Source: Rhipidocladum racemiflorum (taxonomy: Eukaryota; Streptophyta; Magnoliopsida; Poales; Poaceae). Taken from it: a DNA stretch of 64,000 nt. Made by a program: the position numbers and the translations under genes. The stretch is from NCBI GenBank assembly GCA_036346355.1, contig CM070583.1, positions 2,728,001 through 2,792,000 of the forward strand, in the 5' to 3' direction. Positions 10,917 to 21,210 of this stretch are shown here, in pieces (within the stretch, counting starts at the first letter, position 1; every line of letters begins with the position of its first letter). The notes beneath the pieces were generated by a model. It ran no database searches, had not been told where the DNA came from, and saw nothing but the letters and a program-made list of their open reading frames with translations.

Positions 10917-11143
10917 CCAAAAAAAAATTGGGCCAGATCGGCGAAACCACTTTCATGCTGATTTATTCAAAAGACCCAACTTCTGTGAAGTTGACGGCAA
11001 ATTAAGTTAGTTGCCACTTCGCATGACATAGCCTTATTTAAACTGCACGAGAACAACATCATACAGGACCATCTAAGATATAGCAAAACAACACGCAAAA
11101 CTAACATTTGGAACAATAGAGCAGTCAAAAGCTCATTGTATAC

Positions 11144-11250
11144 CTCAGCCGTGATCTACCCCATGGTTGCGCATAAGCCTGCCGGTACCTCATCAAGATC
11201 GCATCCTCCGAGTACTTCACTCCATACTTTTCGCCGATTGTTCTGTACAC
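11144..11250 (-). pseudogene. Single exon of a HAD-like hydrolase (HDHD3-like)
   Basis: On the minus strand a 107-nt exon is bounded by AG at 11251-11252 and GT at 11142-11143. It encodes VYRTIGEKYGVKYSED and then LMRYRQAYAQPWGRSRLR. This is the cap-region segment I associate with plant haloacid-dehalogenase-like hydrolases related to HDHD3 (KYG...F/Y-x-x-A-x-x-x-PW). The catalytic DxDxT exon should lie at higher coordinates and the rest of the Rossmann fold at lower ones; neither was found within about 1 kb. It is either an exon relic or part of a broken gene. The family call rests on a short match. Confidence 0.55.
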
Positions 11251-11265
11251 CTAAACACACATTTA

Positions 11266-11504
11266 GGTCCAGTTTGGCAACTTAGAACCGCGCCGTTTCT
11301 ATTAGATTCCGGAAGAAACTTAACCAAATGGGTTAAACCTTAGAACGATTCTCCTTAGATCGTTTCTTCTTTTTCCACACCGTGGCTGAATCGGTCTCAA
11401 CCTAGTTCCACCGGATTCACAGAATCCAACCCGAGACGTTTCTACTAAGAATCTGGAACCGTTTCCGTTTCTACTGGAATCTGGAACCGTACCAAATAGA
11501 CCCC
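11266..11504. mobile_element. hAT-like MITE
   Basis: The left end GGTCCAGTTTGGCAACTTAGAACCG pairs with the complement of the right end (CGGTTCCAG...ATTTGGTCTA-type, reading GGTCTATTTGGTACGGTTCC on the minus strand). The interior repeats CTGGAACCGT and GTTTCTACT. It is non-coding; the target duplication is not clear. Confidence 0.6.
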
Positions 11505-11523
11505 TAGAACAAGCCACATCAAA

Positions 11524-11558
11524 ACACACACACACGCGCACACATATATATATATATC
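11524..11558. repeat. (AC)n(AT)n microsatellite
   Basis: A run of AC repeats, interrupted by GCGC, passes directly into TATATA. Confidence 0.9.
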
Positions 11559-12030
11559 CCATCGTCACAAAAAAAAGAGCTTTTCTTTGTAACACATTAT
11601 GCATGGAACAGCAGCTCACAGCCTCACACACAGGTACCACTGGCTAGATTGCTGCTCATCATCTGCCATTAACAGAGGTTAACTTTCAGTTTCATGTTTC
11701 TTATGGTTTGTTGTAACTTTTTTTTTTAGTATTTGAATATCTTTTTTAACAGATTTTATGCTGTAGCATTGTAATAAATGGTTGGATGTATGCATCTTAT
11801 GGTGCAGAAGTCAAGTGATATAATCTTTCGTTATCTAGAAAAAATCTGCCATGAACACAGTATCAAGGAGGTAAAGATGTGGAGATCATTCAACAAAGTC
11901 AGGTCATGTGTGCTCAGGGTCGCTATAGAATTCTGAAGATGATAAAAGAAGGTACCTTTCCCTTTTGCTCTACAATAATATATGAGATTTATCGTCAACG
12001 CAGTGATGTGTATGTAACTTGCTCTCTACC

Positions 12031-12380
12031 AGGGTTCACGTTACCGTTATCACGATTTTCGGATGAACAGTAAAATTCGATAATCGCAAAAATCGAGCCG
12101 AAAATCGCAAAAATTCAAAAATCAGATTTTTTTGGAAAAAAAAATTAAAAAATCGTGGAAAATCGACAGCCATGTTGAAGTTTTTTGTGCGGTCGACTTT
12201 TATAGCGATTTTCGACGATTTTTGACGAAAATCGACCGGTTTTCACCGATTTTCGACCGGTTTTTAACACGTAAATTTTTTTCGATTTTTTGAATTAATT
12301 TTTGAATCGGATCGGTTTATCAACCGTTTTTTATATCGGGCCACGACGATACAGGCAAAAATTGCGAAAATCCTGCTCTC
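12031..12380. repeat. AATCG-rich dispersed repeat, copy 1
   Basis: This is a dense mix of AAAATCG, ATTTTCGA and CGATTTTTGACG in both orientations, ending ATTGCGAAAATCC. A second region of the same texture lies at 17880-18245. It is non-coding, from a family I cannot name. Confidence 0.55.
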
Positions 12381-12776
12381 TACTCACATTATTACAGCGT
12401 GAATGATTTACCAGCCAAAACCAACATGCGTGTTCACTTTGCAACGACATAATAATAATTCAGAAAGATTTGTACTGTCGGATGGTCAGTTTGTCAAGCA
12501 CTGCAAGCAAAACTTGAAAAGAGATCTGCCCTGTAGCTAATATCTATTTTGTTTGGCACGATCCTGTGAGTGATTTATACTTATATTCCAGAAAAAAAAA
12601 AATTACCCGATACAAGTGATTTAAATCACTACAATAGTGAAAAAGAAAAAGTTCAGAAGTCATATATGTCTGGATACAAAATTTATTAGTGTCCTCTGCT
12701 GTTGGATCATCTCGATCTTACCGCAACCCAGAGCGCAGATTTCGAGGTTAAGGATTAGTCAGAAGGATGCAAGACC

Positions 12777-13072
12777 AAGGCCATGTTTATTTTGGTTTTA
12801 TAATTTAAAGTCAGTTTTTAGATTTAAACACTTTAAAAGTAATCGATTTTTATACATAGTAGAAGTAGGTAATTTTACTTTACTTTAATGGTATTAATTT
12901 AAAACAAACACTCAAAAAGCTAAAAAAACACATCTCCAATAGTTTTTAGCTCTTAGTTATATTGAGACTTTTAGATTTTAAAAAAGTTCAGATAAAAATC
13001 CATCCATTTATTTAGATTTTAATTTTTTAGTTTTTAAGCTAGCAGAAGAACCTAAACATGCATGGTCTAAAC
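12777..13072. mobile_element. AT-rich hAT-like MITE
   Basis: The left end AAGGCCATGTTTATTTTGG pairs with the complement of the right end, AGACCATGCATGTTTAGGTT. The interior is AT-rich, with TTTAGATTTTAA-type tracts on both arms (TTAGATTTAAACAC, TTTAGATTTTAAAAAAG). No ORF. Confidence 0.6.
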
Positions 13073-13339
13073 AGTAGCTCGCAGCATTATTGCCAAGGGT
13101 GGATTCCTAATCTAGCGTAATGTGATATGTATTCTTTCGTGAAATTAAATTCCTAGTGCTTCCATGCGTAGTATGTTTTTTTGTCTTCCAAACAAATCGC
13201 AAATGATTTTTTCGTAAATTTGCAGGAATCTATCCGTAATTTGAAGGAATAAAAGGGTTTTTTCGGAAAATTGAGGGGATGACATCTAGATGCTCGAGGA
13301 GGCTGCGAAGCTCCCAATGTAATGATGGGATAATAAGGT

Positions 13340-13597
13340 TATTCCCAGTGCAAAGTGTCATACTCCAATATCCAAGAATGCCACATAAGATGAAAAGTAA
13401 TTGTTATGATGTTGTGTCTATGAAAGTGAACCCAGAGCATTAGATTCTGTGCCATGACCTAAGATATCGTGCCAAAGCTGTATCTTGCTCAAGATATAGC
13501 TTTCTTCTCCCTCCTATTTATTGCTTTGTCACATCAGCAAAAAATCCTATGTGACATCTAATTAATGAGTATGATACTACCATTGGTAATAGCCTAA
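13340..13597. mobile_element. MITE, TTATTCCCA / GCTATTACCA ends
   Basis: GGTTATTCCCAGTGCAAAGT...CATACTCC at the left pairs with the reverse complement of the right end (GGCTATTACCAATGGTAGTATCATACTC). The interior holds AAGATAT and GTGCCA motifs in both orientations. Short elements with this start are frequent near grass genes. Confidence 0.65.
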
Positions 13598-14329
13598 GTG
13601 TGTAGATATCGTAAACCTTTTGCCATTTGCCATCGGCATACTGCCATACTCTAATTCTTTTACACTGTGTCTGGAAGCGGCCTTCTATGTACGAAAGGAT
13701 TTGTGTACTTTTTGTATTTACGAAATGAGGCAGGGGAGATGCTGCCCCTATTTATCAACGAGGAAGTGAGGTGTTGGCACTCTAATAAGACCAACCTTGC
13801 AAAGGTACAAGTGCTCTTAAGAGCTGACAAACAGCATTAATTCATAAACACTATGTTGTGCAACAGAGGTAGATCTTTTCCCAAAATAACACTCTGCATT
13901 TAACAAGTTATGTAAAAATCTCTAGTTGAAAATCTTATAGGAGCAATTAGCGTCCGGACACATAGCGGAAACGTTGCTACTTTCATCAATCGCACAACAA
14001 AAAAAAGGCAAAACACCCTTATTCTTCCTTCACAGAAGAAGGCAACAACAGATAGTTATCTGTGTAACAAATCAACACCTACTACAACAAAAAACATCTC
14101 CAGCTATAAGATTAAAAAAAACATTAATGCAACGATCAAACAACATATTCTATAACAATTCGAGCAAATGCTTGCAACAAGCGTGTCTGTTGGAGGAGCT
14201 CGTCGGCAAAGGAGTAGGCTGAAGCAATTCTTCTTCACTGGCACTTTGAGGAGGAGCACGCTAGTAGTATGAGATGCATTTCACATCATTCCTACGGCTA
14301 ACAGCATGAGAAGCATCTAAGAAAATAAA

Positions 14330-14646
14330 ACGAATAACAGGATGAAACCCGTTGTCTGTGATAAGATGCATTTCGCATCCTTCCTACTGCTAACAGCATG
14401 AGATGAACCGCAGGATTATCGCTCACAGCAGCTGTGTATCCACTTCCACCACGCACATTTTCTAATGGGTGAGCATCATCTCGTATGTGGCATTGGACGT
14501 AACTTCCCGATGCCTCTCATGTCTAAATCTTGTAAATCTCATCGTCTCGATCGCCCTCAAATATGTTGGCACCATGCATGAAGCGTTTCACATTTGACAA
14601 TGACATTCTTCTCGATCTACACGATTAAGTAGTGAAATGAGAGCTC
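14330..14646 (+). repeat. Dispersed 0.3-kb direct repeat, copy A
   Basis: The block from CGAATAACAGGATGAAACC to GTGAAATGAGAGCTC recurs at 15653-15963 in the same orientation with about 85-90% identity by eye. A further truncated copy of its first 40 bases lies at about 14272-14310. It is non-coding and may be part of a larger unrecognised element. Confidence 0.8.
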
Positions 14647-15376
14647 AGATTTGGTGGCTTTAGGGAGAATGTAGTGAGAGGACTCTGGCTTCCATCCCTT
14701 CTTAATTATATTATCTTTATCTTTTTACCATGTAGAGGTTTATCTTTTTACTGTGTGTATTTTGGCACTATTCCTGTATGGCTATGGTTACCCGATAAAA
14801 ATAGGTTTGTTACCAGATGATGAAACCCTAATTAGCGAGAGGTGCCGACTGGCCCAGGTAGTCTGGCATCTCGATGAGCACTTACTACGGGGCTGACGGC
14901 ACTTAAATTCTTTCTAATCTATTATTCATCTAGATCTTTTTTGGCTTTTGTTGAAATTATTGGTTACAAGTGATCGACATCAGATGTTGTTTGGAGGTGG
15001 TCACAGAGTGGTTTTCACACCAAAATGTCATAGACAATCGCATATGAATTGAAGTACTACTAGTTCGTCTTTCTTTCTTTCTTTCTTTCTTTTTTGGCTG
15101 CTGAATTCTAAGACCTTGTTTGATGCAAACCACCGAGCTAAGCTTTGTCGCTCGTGTATCTCGAACTCAAATTCCATGTCTCCCAGTCCGAGTATATCTC
15201 GTCATCGTAACATGTCACAAAGTCACAATCGCGATACATTTGAATGTAGACCATTAGACAATTAATGGATGATCATTGTCGAAAAATGAAAAAAAAAACA
15301 ATGGATGATCAAGTTTTACCATTACATGCATGATACCGCAGTAACCATGTGTTGGGATACTTCCAATTAAATTCGG
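14647..15376. other. Intergenic stretch, no gene
   Basis: There is no supported exon or element end. A (CTTT)n microsatellite lies at 15068-15095. Confidence 0.4.
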
Positions 15377-15570
15377 GAGCTTTTTTACTGTATATTAAAT
15401 TTAATATAAATCTTTTATTCTTTTTGATCTAATGGATCATATTAGATAGTATTTATTTAAATTTCCTTCTGTAGTTGAGTAGTAGAAGTATTCTTAATAA
15501 ATCAATTGCTAGGTGTAATTTTTGCTACTAGCCATATAATATCAGTATGATGCACCATTAAATTTCTTAA
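15377..15570 (-). repeat. Dispersed AT-rich repeat, copy 2 (inverted relative to 7230)
   Basis: The reverse complement aligns in order with 7230-7425 (GGTGCATCATACTGATA, CTACTACTC, TGATCCATTAGAT). The two copies are inverted and about 8 kb apart. Confidence 0.7.
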
Positions 15571-15652
15571 ATTTTGTGATTGATAAATCAAGAGAGCTTA
15601 AATCACATATGAGTAATGTATTCCTACAAGGAACAGGCCACTGCCCGAAACA

Positions 15653-15963
15653 ACGAATAACATGATGAAACCAACCGTCTGTGATAAGATGCGTTTCGCA
15701 TCCTTTCTGCTACCAGCAGCATGAGATAACCACAAGATTATCGCTCACAGTGGCTGTGTATCTACTTCCAACACCCACATTTTCTGATGGATGAGCACCA
15801 TCTCGTATATGGTGTTGGACGTAACTCCCCGATACCTCACATGTCTAAATCTTGTAAATCTTGTCATCTCGCCCTCAGATATGTGACACCATGCATGAAG
15901 CTTTTCACATTTGACACTACCATTCTTCGCGATCTACGCGAGTAAGTACTGAAATGAGAGCTC
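15653..15963 (+). repeat. Dispersed 0.3-kb direct repeat, copy B
   Basis: This is the second copy of 14330-14646, offset by about 1.32 kb. Shared landmarks are GATTATCGCTCACAG, CATTTTCT(A/G)ATGG, TGTCTAAATCTTGTAAATCT and CACCATGCATGAAGC. Confidence 0.8.
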
Positions 15964-17040
15964 CCCTGTCTATATAACCTATCGTTGGGAGGTACGGTTG
16001 CCAACCGACCTCTCCGCCACATATCCCTATTCACTATAGAAACTACCGTGAATAGAAACAGTGATTTACTACAATAGATTTTTTATTAAAAAAAATAGTT
16101 GTTTTTAAAAATTATACATTTTTTAGATTTTAAAAATGTTTAGATATTTTTTGTTTCTCTTTTTGGGAGGTATTCCTGAAAAATATTTCTCGTTAAAATC
16201 CCTGCCTATCTCGACAATTCTTTCTGCCCGTAGCAACATGTTGCATCTAGTATAGAGTGTATTTGACCTTTGTTGTTGGTTTTGCAGTAAGGAGGGATAA
16301 AAGGCTATTTATTACCGCTGCTTTTTTATAACCAAAAAAGAAAAAGTGCTGGCAACCAATCTTGAGCTTTCATATTGTGCATAGTTATCTTCATTTTGCA
16401 TTACTATCCTTATCCTTGCCTGAACTCTTGCCAGTACATAGAGCTCTGGAAAATCGATATCCTGATAATTCATCATTGAGGCAGTGAGAGGTAGGTGAGT
16501 GAGTAACTCAGACATTGTTTCTCACCGACCGATCTAGGTATACGTTTTAGAGTGTGTAGACGCTGCCAAAATTCGCAGCAAATGCGCACTACATTTCCGA
16601 CAACAGATTAGATGGGTAAATTCTACATGCTAGCATGGATCAGAATACTATAGGATATAGATAAGACCACAAGCTTTTCTCTGAAAACTTTGGAAGCCAC
16701 ATATTAGGTAGGTTTTTCCCAACTTTCGTCTGATGACTGAACAAACGAAGTCGTAAAATTATTTTGGTGATGTCTGCACAAGAAGGAACTACTCCGTGCA
16801 TGCCATGTTCAGGAAAATAATCTTCCGCCATTACAAATGTGCATGACTGCTGCAAGCTTTTTTTCCTGAGCAGAAATAGCAGAAGTCCGGTGAGTTCACT
16901 TCACTGCACATCGACAGGTAGCTGTGCGCAGCCGAAGTTTGCCACGAACTATCAGCCGGACAACACCTCTTCAATGGTGACCAAATGCCCTTTCTCGATC
17001 GATAATTGGCCAGCCGCACCAACGGCTACAGATAGTAAGC
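15964..17040. other. Intergenic stretch, no supported gene
   Basis: Several 60-70-codon open frames occur on both strands (for example 16312-16515 minus), without recognisable motifs. No RNA gene was seen. Confidence 0.35.
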
Positions 17041-17041
17041 C

Positions 17042-17282
17042 GTCATTTGCATTTGGTTCGTGGGATGAGGTTGAACGGGATGTAATGGTTTTTTATCATT
17101 TGGTTCCATTATTTTGGGTGAACGAAATGGTTCAGCATCTAGAGAGAATATTCCTTAAATTTGTACCACTTGGTCCAGGATGGAATGGTTCCATTCAAGC
17201 AACCAAACGTATGGATGACTTTTTTTTTTAACCATCTCATATATGTACCATTTGGTACACACAACCAAACACACCCTAAGTT
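17042..17282. mobile_element. Possible hAT-like MITE
   Basis: The right end ACCAAACACACCCTAAG is the complement of a typical GGGTGTGTTTGGT start, and the left end TTTGCATTTGGTTCGTGGGATGAGG is a diverged version. TGGTTCCATT and ATGGTTCCATTC recur inside. The ends are imperfect, so the call is tentative. Confidence 0.4.
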
Positions 17283-17879
17283 GACGGATGGTCCATGGGC
17301 ACCTTGAGCCCTGATGGCAGACAGGAAATTGAGCTGCTCCAAGTAGCTAGATCCATGATGATACAAAGTTTGTTAAGGTACAAGCTAAAGCCCCTTCTCT
17401 ACCTAAACCTGGTACTCTGTGCCTTCCAGATTTTCGAGAACCACTTTTATAATGGGTGTCTTCCCTATCGAAAGAGAGCTTGGTTTTTTTTGTTTTTTTT
17501 TTGCTTTGATACATAGTAACAAAAGTAGAACATACTTGATCCGTGCATCTTCAGCCTTTATCGTTGTAACTCCCATCTCTGCCTCCTGCTCGCTTTCCAA
17601 CCTAACAATCAAACAATGCTCTCTGGAACAAAAGCCTTAACTTGTTTGAAAATTTCAATTACAAGACATACTCTAATTCTATAATTTGAACTGGTATACA
17701 AACCTTACGCGTTTAGAGTGCCCAAACTATGCCTCTTTAAGTGGATATGCAACGAGAATTCTTAAAGGCTATGGCCAGCACATATGTTGGGAGAAGGGCA
17801 GGTCCACTTCTCTGTCGAAAGAAGCATGCTCATTGCTTGCCCTTACCTTTATAAAGGCTTGCGAGTTCTGAGGAGGGTC

Positions 17880-18245
17880 ACAAAACCGACAAAAATCGGT
17901 CAATTTTCGCAAAAATCGATCAAATCGAACTAGTTTGAAACCCTAAACTGGTCGACAAACCCGTCAAATTCAAAAACTTAGGAAAAAATTATGCAATGGA
18001 AACCAGTCGAAAAATCGGAGAAAATCGCTCGATTTTCGATGAAAATCGACGAAAATCGCTCAAAAAATCGTTTGCCAAACAAAGGCAGTTGGCCCGACAG
18101 GTTTTCAACCGCTCGATTTTTTATTTTTTCCAAAGAAGTTTGATTTCGAAACCCTTTGGTTTTTGACGATTTACATTCGATTTTCGCGATAAATCGGTGC
18201 CGCCGGACGTTCGATTTTTAACCTCGATTCAATTTTATAAACCAT
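17880..18245. repeat. AATCG-rich dispersed repeat, copy 2
   Basis: It has the same texture as 12031-12380: CGACAAAAATCGGTC, GAAAATCGACGAAAATCG, CGATTTTCG. It ends near TTTATAAACCATGG. Non-coding. Confidence 0.55.
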
Positions 18246-18609
18246 GGTTGTGAGTCTTGAGAGAGAAGCAATTTTCTTGAAATATTTTCTAGTGAGCGGA
18301 GAAACAGAGCATAGAAGTGTCTTGTAACTTGAAATTCATTTCCGGACACCCCCCTTTCCTATTTGATTCCACCACGCGGTAGCCAGGTCATGGCTCGTGA
18401 CATTTGGAATCAATCTTTCTCCTTTCTTTCTCTCAGACTTGTACACAAAGCCAACCTTTTGTATTGGTGCTACAGCGTACGGAACTAGGGATGCATGTGA
18501 TTAACCACGAAGGCATGCATGGAGCAGCAATTGGTAATTCATTCGTTAATGATTCACCAGCGAGCTGCAGCCTTTTGGAAGAGCTGACAGCTAGCATGGA
18601 CAAGGATGA
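18246..18609. other. Short intergenic stretch, no gene
   Basis: An 83-codon frame at 18404-18655 has no recognisable domain and runs into the following MITE. Nothing else is supported. Confidence 0.35.
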
Positions 18610-18805
18610 GGGGCGGATTCAGAAAACTTTCACGCCTCGGGCTAAACTTTGTTGATTTAGGTTATTATCTGTTTTGGACCAAACTACTATGAGTTAAGAG
18701 GAGATTTTATGATTCGGACTGGACTAAAAATATATGGGCTATACATGTTGTATTTTTCTAAATCCCGGGCTGAAGCCCAGCAGCCACGGGTCTGAATCCG
18801 CCCCT
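18610..18805. mobile_element. MITE with GGGGCGGATTCAGA termini
   Basis: The ends are a perfect 14-bp inverted pair, GGGGCGGATTCAGA and TCTGAATCCGCCCC. The interior is 170 bp and non-coding, with a CCCGGGCTGAAGCCC palindrome near the right end. This end type is common in grass hAT- or CACTA-derived MITEs. No clean target duplication remains, because the right end was later duplicated (see 18789-18924). Confidence 0.75.
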
Positions 18806-18924
18806 GTAGAGGATGTAGTACTACCCAGGCAGGCCCAACATTTGATTAGGGTTGCAGGTCTGAATCCGCCCCTGTAGAGGATGTAGTACTACCCAGGCAG
18901 GCCCAACATTTGATTAGGGTTGCA
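18789..18924. repeat. Perfect 68-bp tandem duplication
   Basis: Two identical 68-bp units, 18789-18856 and 18857-18924, start GGTCTGAATCCGCCCC and end ATTAGGGTTGCA. Each contains the right terminus of the MITE at 18610-18805 plus its flank, so the duplication happened after insertion and is recent. Confidence 0.95.
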
Positions 18925-18929
18925 CTGTA

Positions 18930-19165
18930 CTGCCTCTGTGTCAAAATATATAAGTCGTTTTATGATCTGAGATGGTTAAATATTTTTATATTTGACCAAT
19001 AAGATATAAATAATTACCTAGTTGACAACATGAAATTGATGTCACTTTCATAATATATAATTATTTTTTATTTGAAATAACATGTTTTCACAGAAGTTGC
19101 TGGTCAAAATGTCATTTTGGAGACTGTATCAATGTCCTAAACAACTTATTTTGATATGGAGGGAT
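18930..19165. mobile_element. Stowaway-type MITE
   Basis: The left end CTGCCTCTGTGTCAAAATAT pairs with the complement of the right end (TCCCTCCATATCAAAATAAG), the degenerate CTCCCTCCGT Stowaway terminus. TA lies at 18928-18929 and at 19166-19167. It is 236 bp, AT-rich and non-coding. Confidence 0.8.
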
Positions 19166-19167
19166 TA

Positions 19168-20330
19168 TCTGATATGCACCAATGTGGCCGGACCATTTTA
19201 AAGAATACTACAAAAATCTTGCAGGACGATATCACACTGATAGGCTGGTAGCGCTAGGAAGATGGCAAATAGATATTATGTCTGAGTTGCGACAACCTAT
19301 ATAAAGCCTGCAGCCCTGCATGTGAATCAATATACTAGTTTCTTGGCTGTAACATTGTGCAAGCCTACACATTTTGTGGCTGGGAGACATATTATGTGTC
19401 TCCAACAACAATGGAACAGTATATTTTTCCTTCTTTTCTGAACGTGAACATCTTGGAATTTAACAAAGGACTATGCCTGCAGTCAGTAGTTCAATCAGAT
19501 GCGCAGGACATACATATACCTGTTGTTACTGCTTCCAAACTAACTTCTTATTACGTAGGTCAATAAAAAGCTATTCATATCCCTGAATCGTTATTTTTCT
19601 TCGAAATTGATAAGATTAATTTGCTGAATAGGTACCCGTCCTGGTTAGCAAACATGTGAAATTTAGGTGATTATCATGAGGTTCAGTTGCCTGTTTTTTA
19701 AGTGAAAATGTACCTATGAACTAGATACTCCATGGAAAAGGTTAAACATATAGGAAATATGGGGGTGAAAAAAAAATAGAGGACACCAAACTGACCATAA
19801 AAGCAAGACCTGCTATCCAGCAGCTCGCGATGACCTGAAAAGATCTTGAAACCTTCTAGTTGTAAAAGATTTGATAGAGGATTGCACAGTTTAATAGTAT
19901 ATCATCCATATCCTCAGTATTTGTAGCACAGCTTCTGAATGGAAATGCCTACATGGTGTTCTCAAATCTCTAATTGTGATGGAATCAATGACCAAAAAGA
20001 TATTTCAGAGCCTAACTGACTATTACTCTAGAACCAGTAGTAAGGTAGTGACAAATCTCTAATTGTTGTTATTGGTTCTTGGTAATGGGGAATAAATGGT
20101 GAAATTGTTTGTAGTTGGTTCTTGGTGTGATTCATGAGAAGATCAAAATTCTCAAAAATGTTGTATGGCTCAAATGTGGATTGATGAAACTTGTTCGTGC
20201 TGGATGCTTGTAAACAAATTGTGCTTAAACTCGATACTGTTAGTGAAGTACATGAAAATGTTCAAAATCAGTTATGTAATCCTTAACAGTAGCAAATAAG
20301 TCACTAGAACAAAGGGTATTTCAGACAATT
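19168..20330. other. Intergenic stretch, no supported gene
   Basis: A 69-codon frame at 19357-19566 shows no known motif. No transposon ends were paired. Confidence 0.35.
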
Positions 20331-20690
20331 CAACGATAAGCTGTAGCTAAGAAAAAGGCTACCAAAGTCTGGCAAACAAAGAGGGCATAGGATACCGTGG
20401 TGTACAGATACCTGGGGAGGTGGGAGTCCGAGCTCGGCGGCGAGCCGGAGGCCGGAGCGGAGAGACTCCAGGTGGGGGTCGGCGAGGCAGGTCGGACGGA
20501 CTGCTCCTCCCGCTCGATGTCTCCGGCGAGGTGGGCGAGGCGAGGCTGTGGAGGTGCTCCCAGCCTCGTTGGATCAAGGATGGTGGGCGCGGAGGAGAGA
20601 GTAAGTGGGCCGACAAGGTATAGGCTTTCTGGGTGACCGGGCTTCGTTGGGATGCATGGGCCCAAATAGTGATACTGCATTGTCAAAAAA
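20331..20690. other. GC-rich patch, possible minus-strand first exon
   Basis: GC content jumps between about 20400 and 20640 and both strands are open. On the minus strand a Pro/Ser-rich frame runs to CCCAG followed by GTATCTG, a plausible splice donor near 20410, so this could be a leader exon of an unrecognised transcript. No domain is visible. Confidence 0.25.
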
Positions 20691-20699
20691 ATTTGAATT

Positions 20700-21210
20700 T
20701 TTTTTAGATGGTCCTAACATATCACTAATGTTTCCATACAAATTTCAAATGTTGATCAAGCCTGAGGAATTTAAAAAAATATAACAATACTACTGTCCTG
20801 ATAAAAGACTGACCGGCAAATTTCAACTGAATAGAAAATGGTGCAAACCACATTAGAAACTTTTGAAAAATTTTATGGATGGTACTAACACATCCATAAT
20901 ATTCTCATAAAATTTTGAGATGATGATCAATCTTGAAGAATTTTCAAAAATTCAAATAGTGCTACTGAAGACGGACTGACAAATTTCACATGAATGAAAA
21001 ATAGTTCAAACCACGTTAGAAAATTTTGAAAATTTTTATGAATTGTCATAACACATCCATAAAATTCCCATAAAATTTTTAGATGATTAGCAATCTTGAG
21101 GAATTTTGAAAATTTTGGATGGTACTACTCAAGACTAACCGGCAATTTGAACCGACCAAAAAATGATCAAAAACATGTTAAAAAATTTTAAAATTTTTTT
21201 GTGGATGATC
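20700..21210. repeat. Degenerate satellite-like tandem repeat, about 160-bp period
   Basis: A phrase of the form TTTTTATGGATGGTACTAACACATCCATAA(T/A)ATTC recurs at about 20700, 20870, 21035 and, truncated, at 21190. It is followed each time by AAAATTT, GATGAT(C/T)A(A/G)CAATCTTGA(G/A)GAATTTT and GACTGAC. Copies are diverged, at an estimated 70-80% identity. No ORF. Confidence 0.7.
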
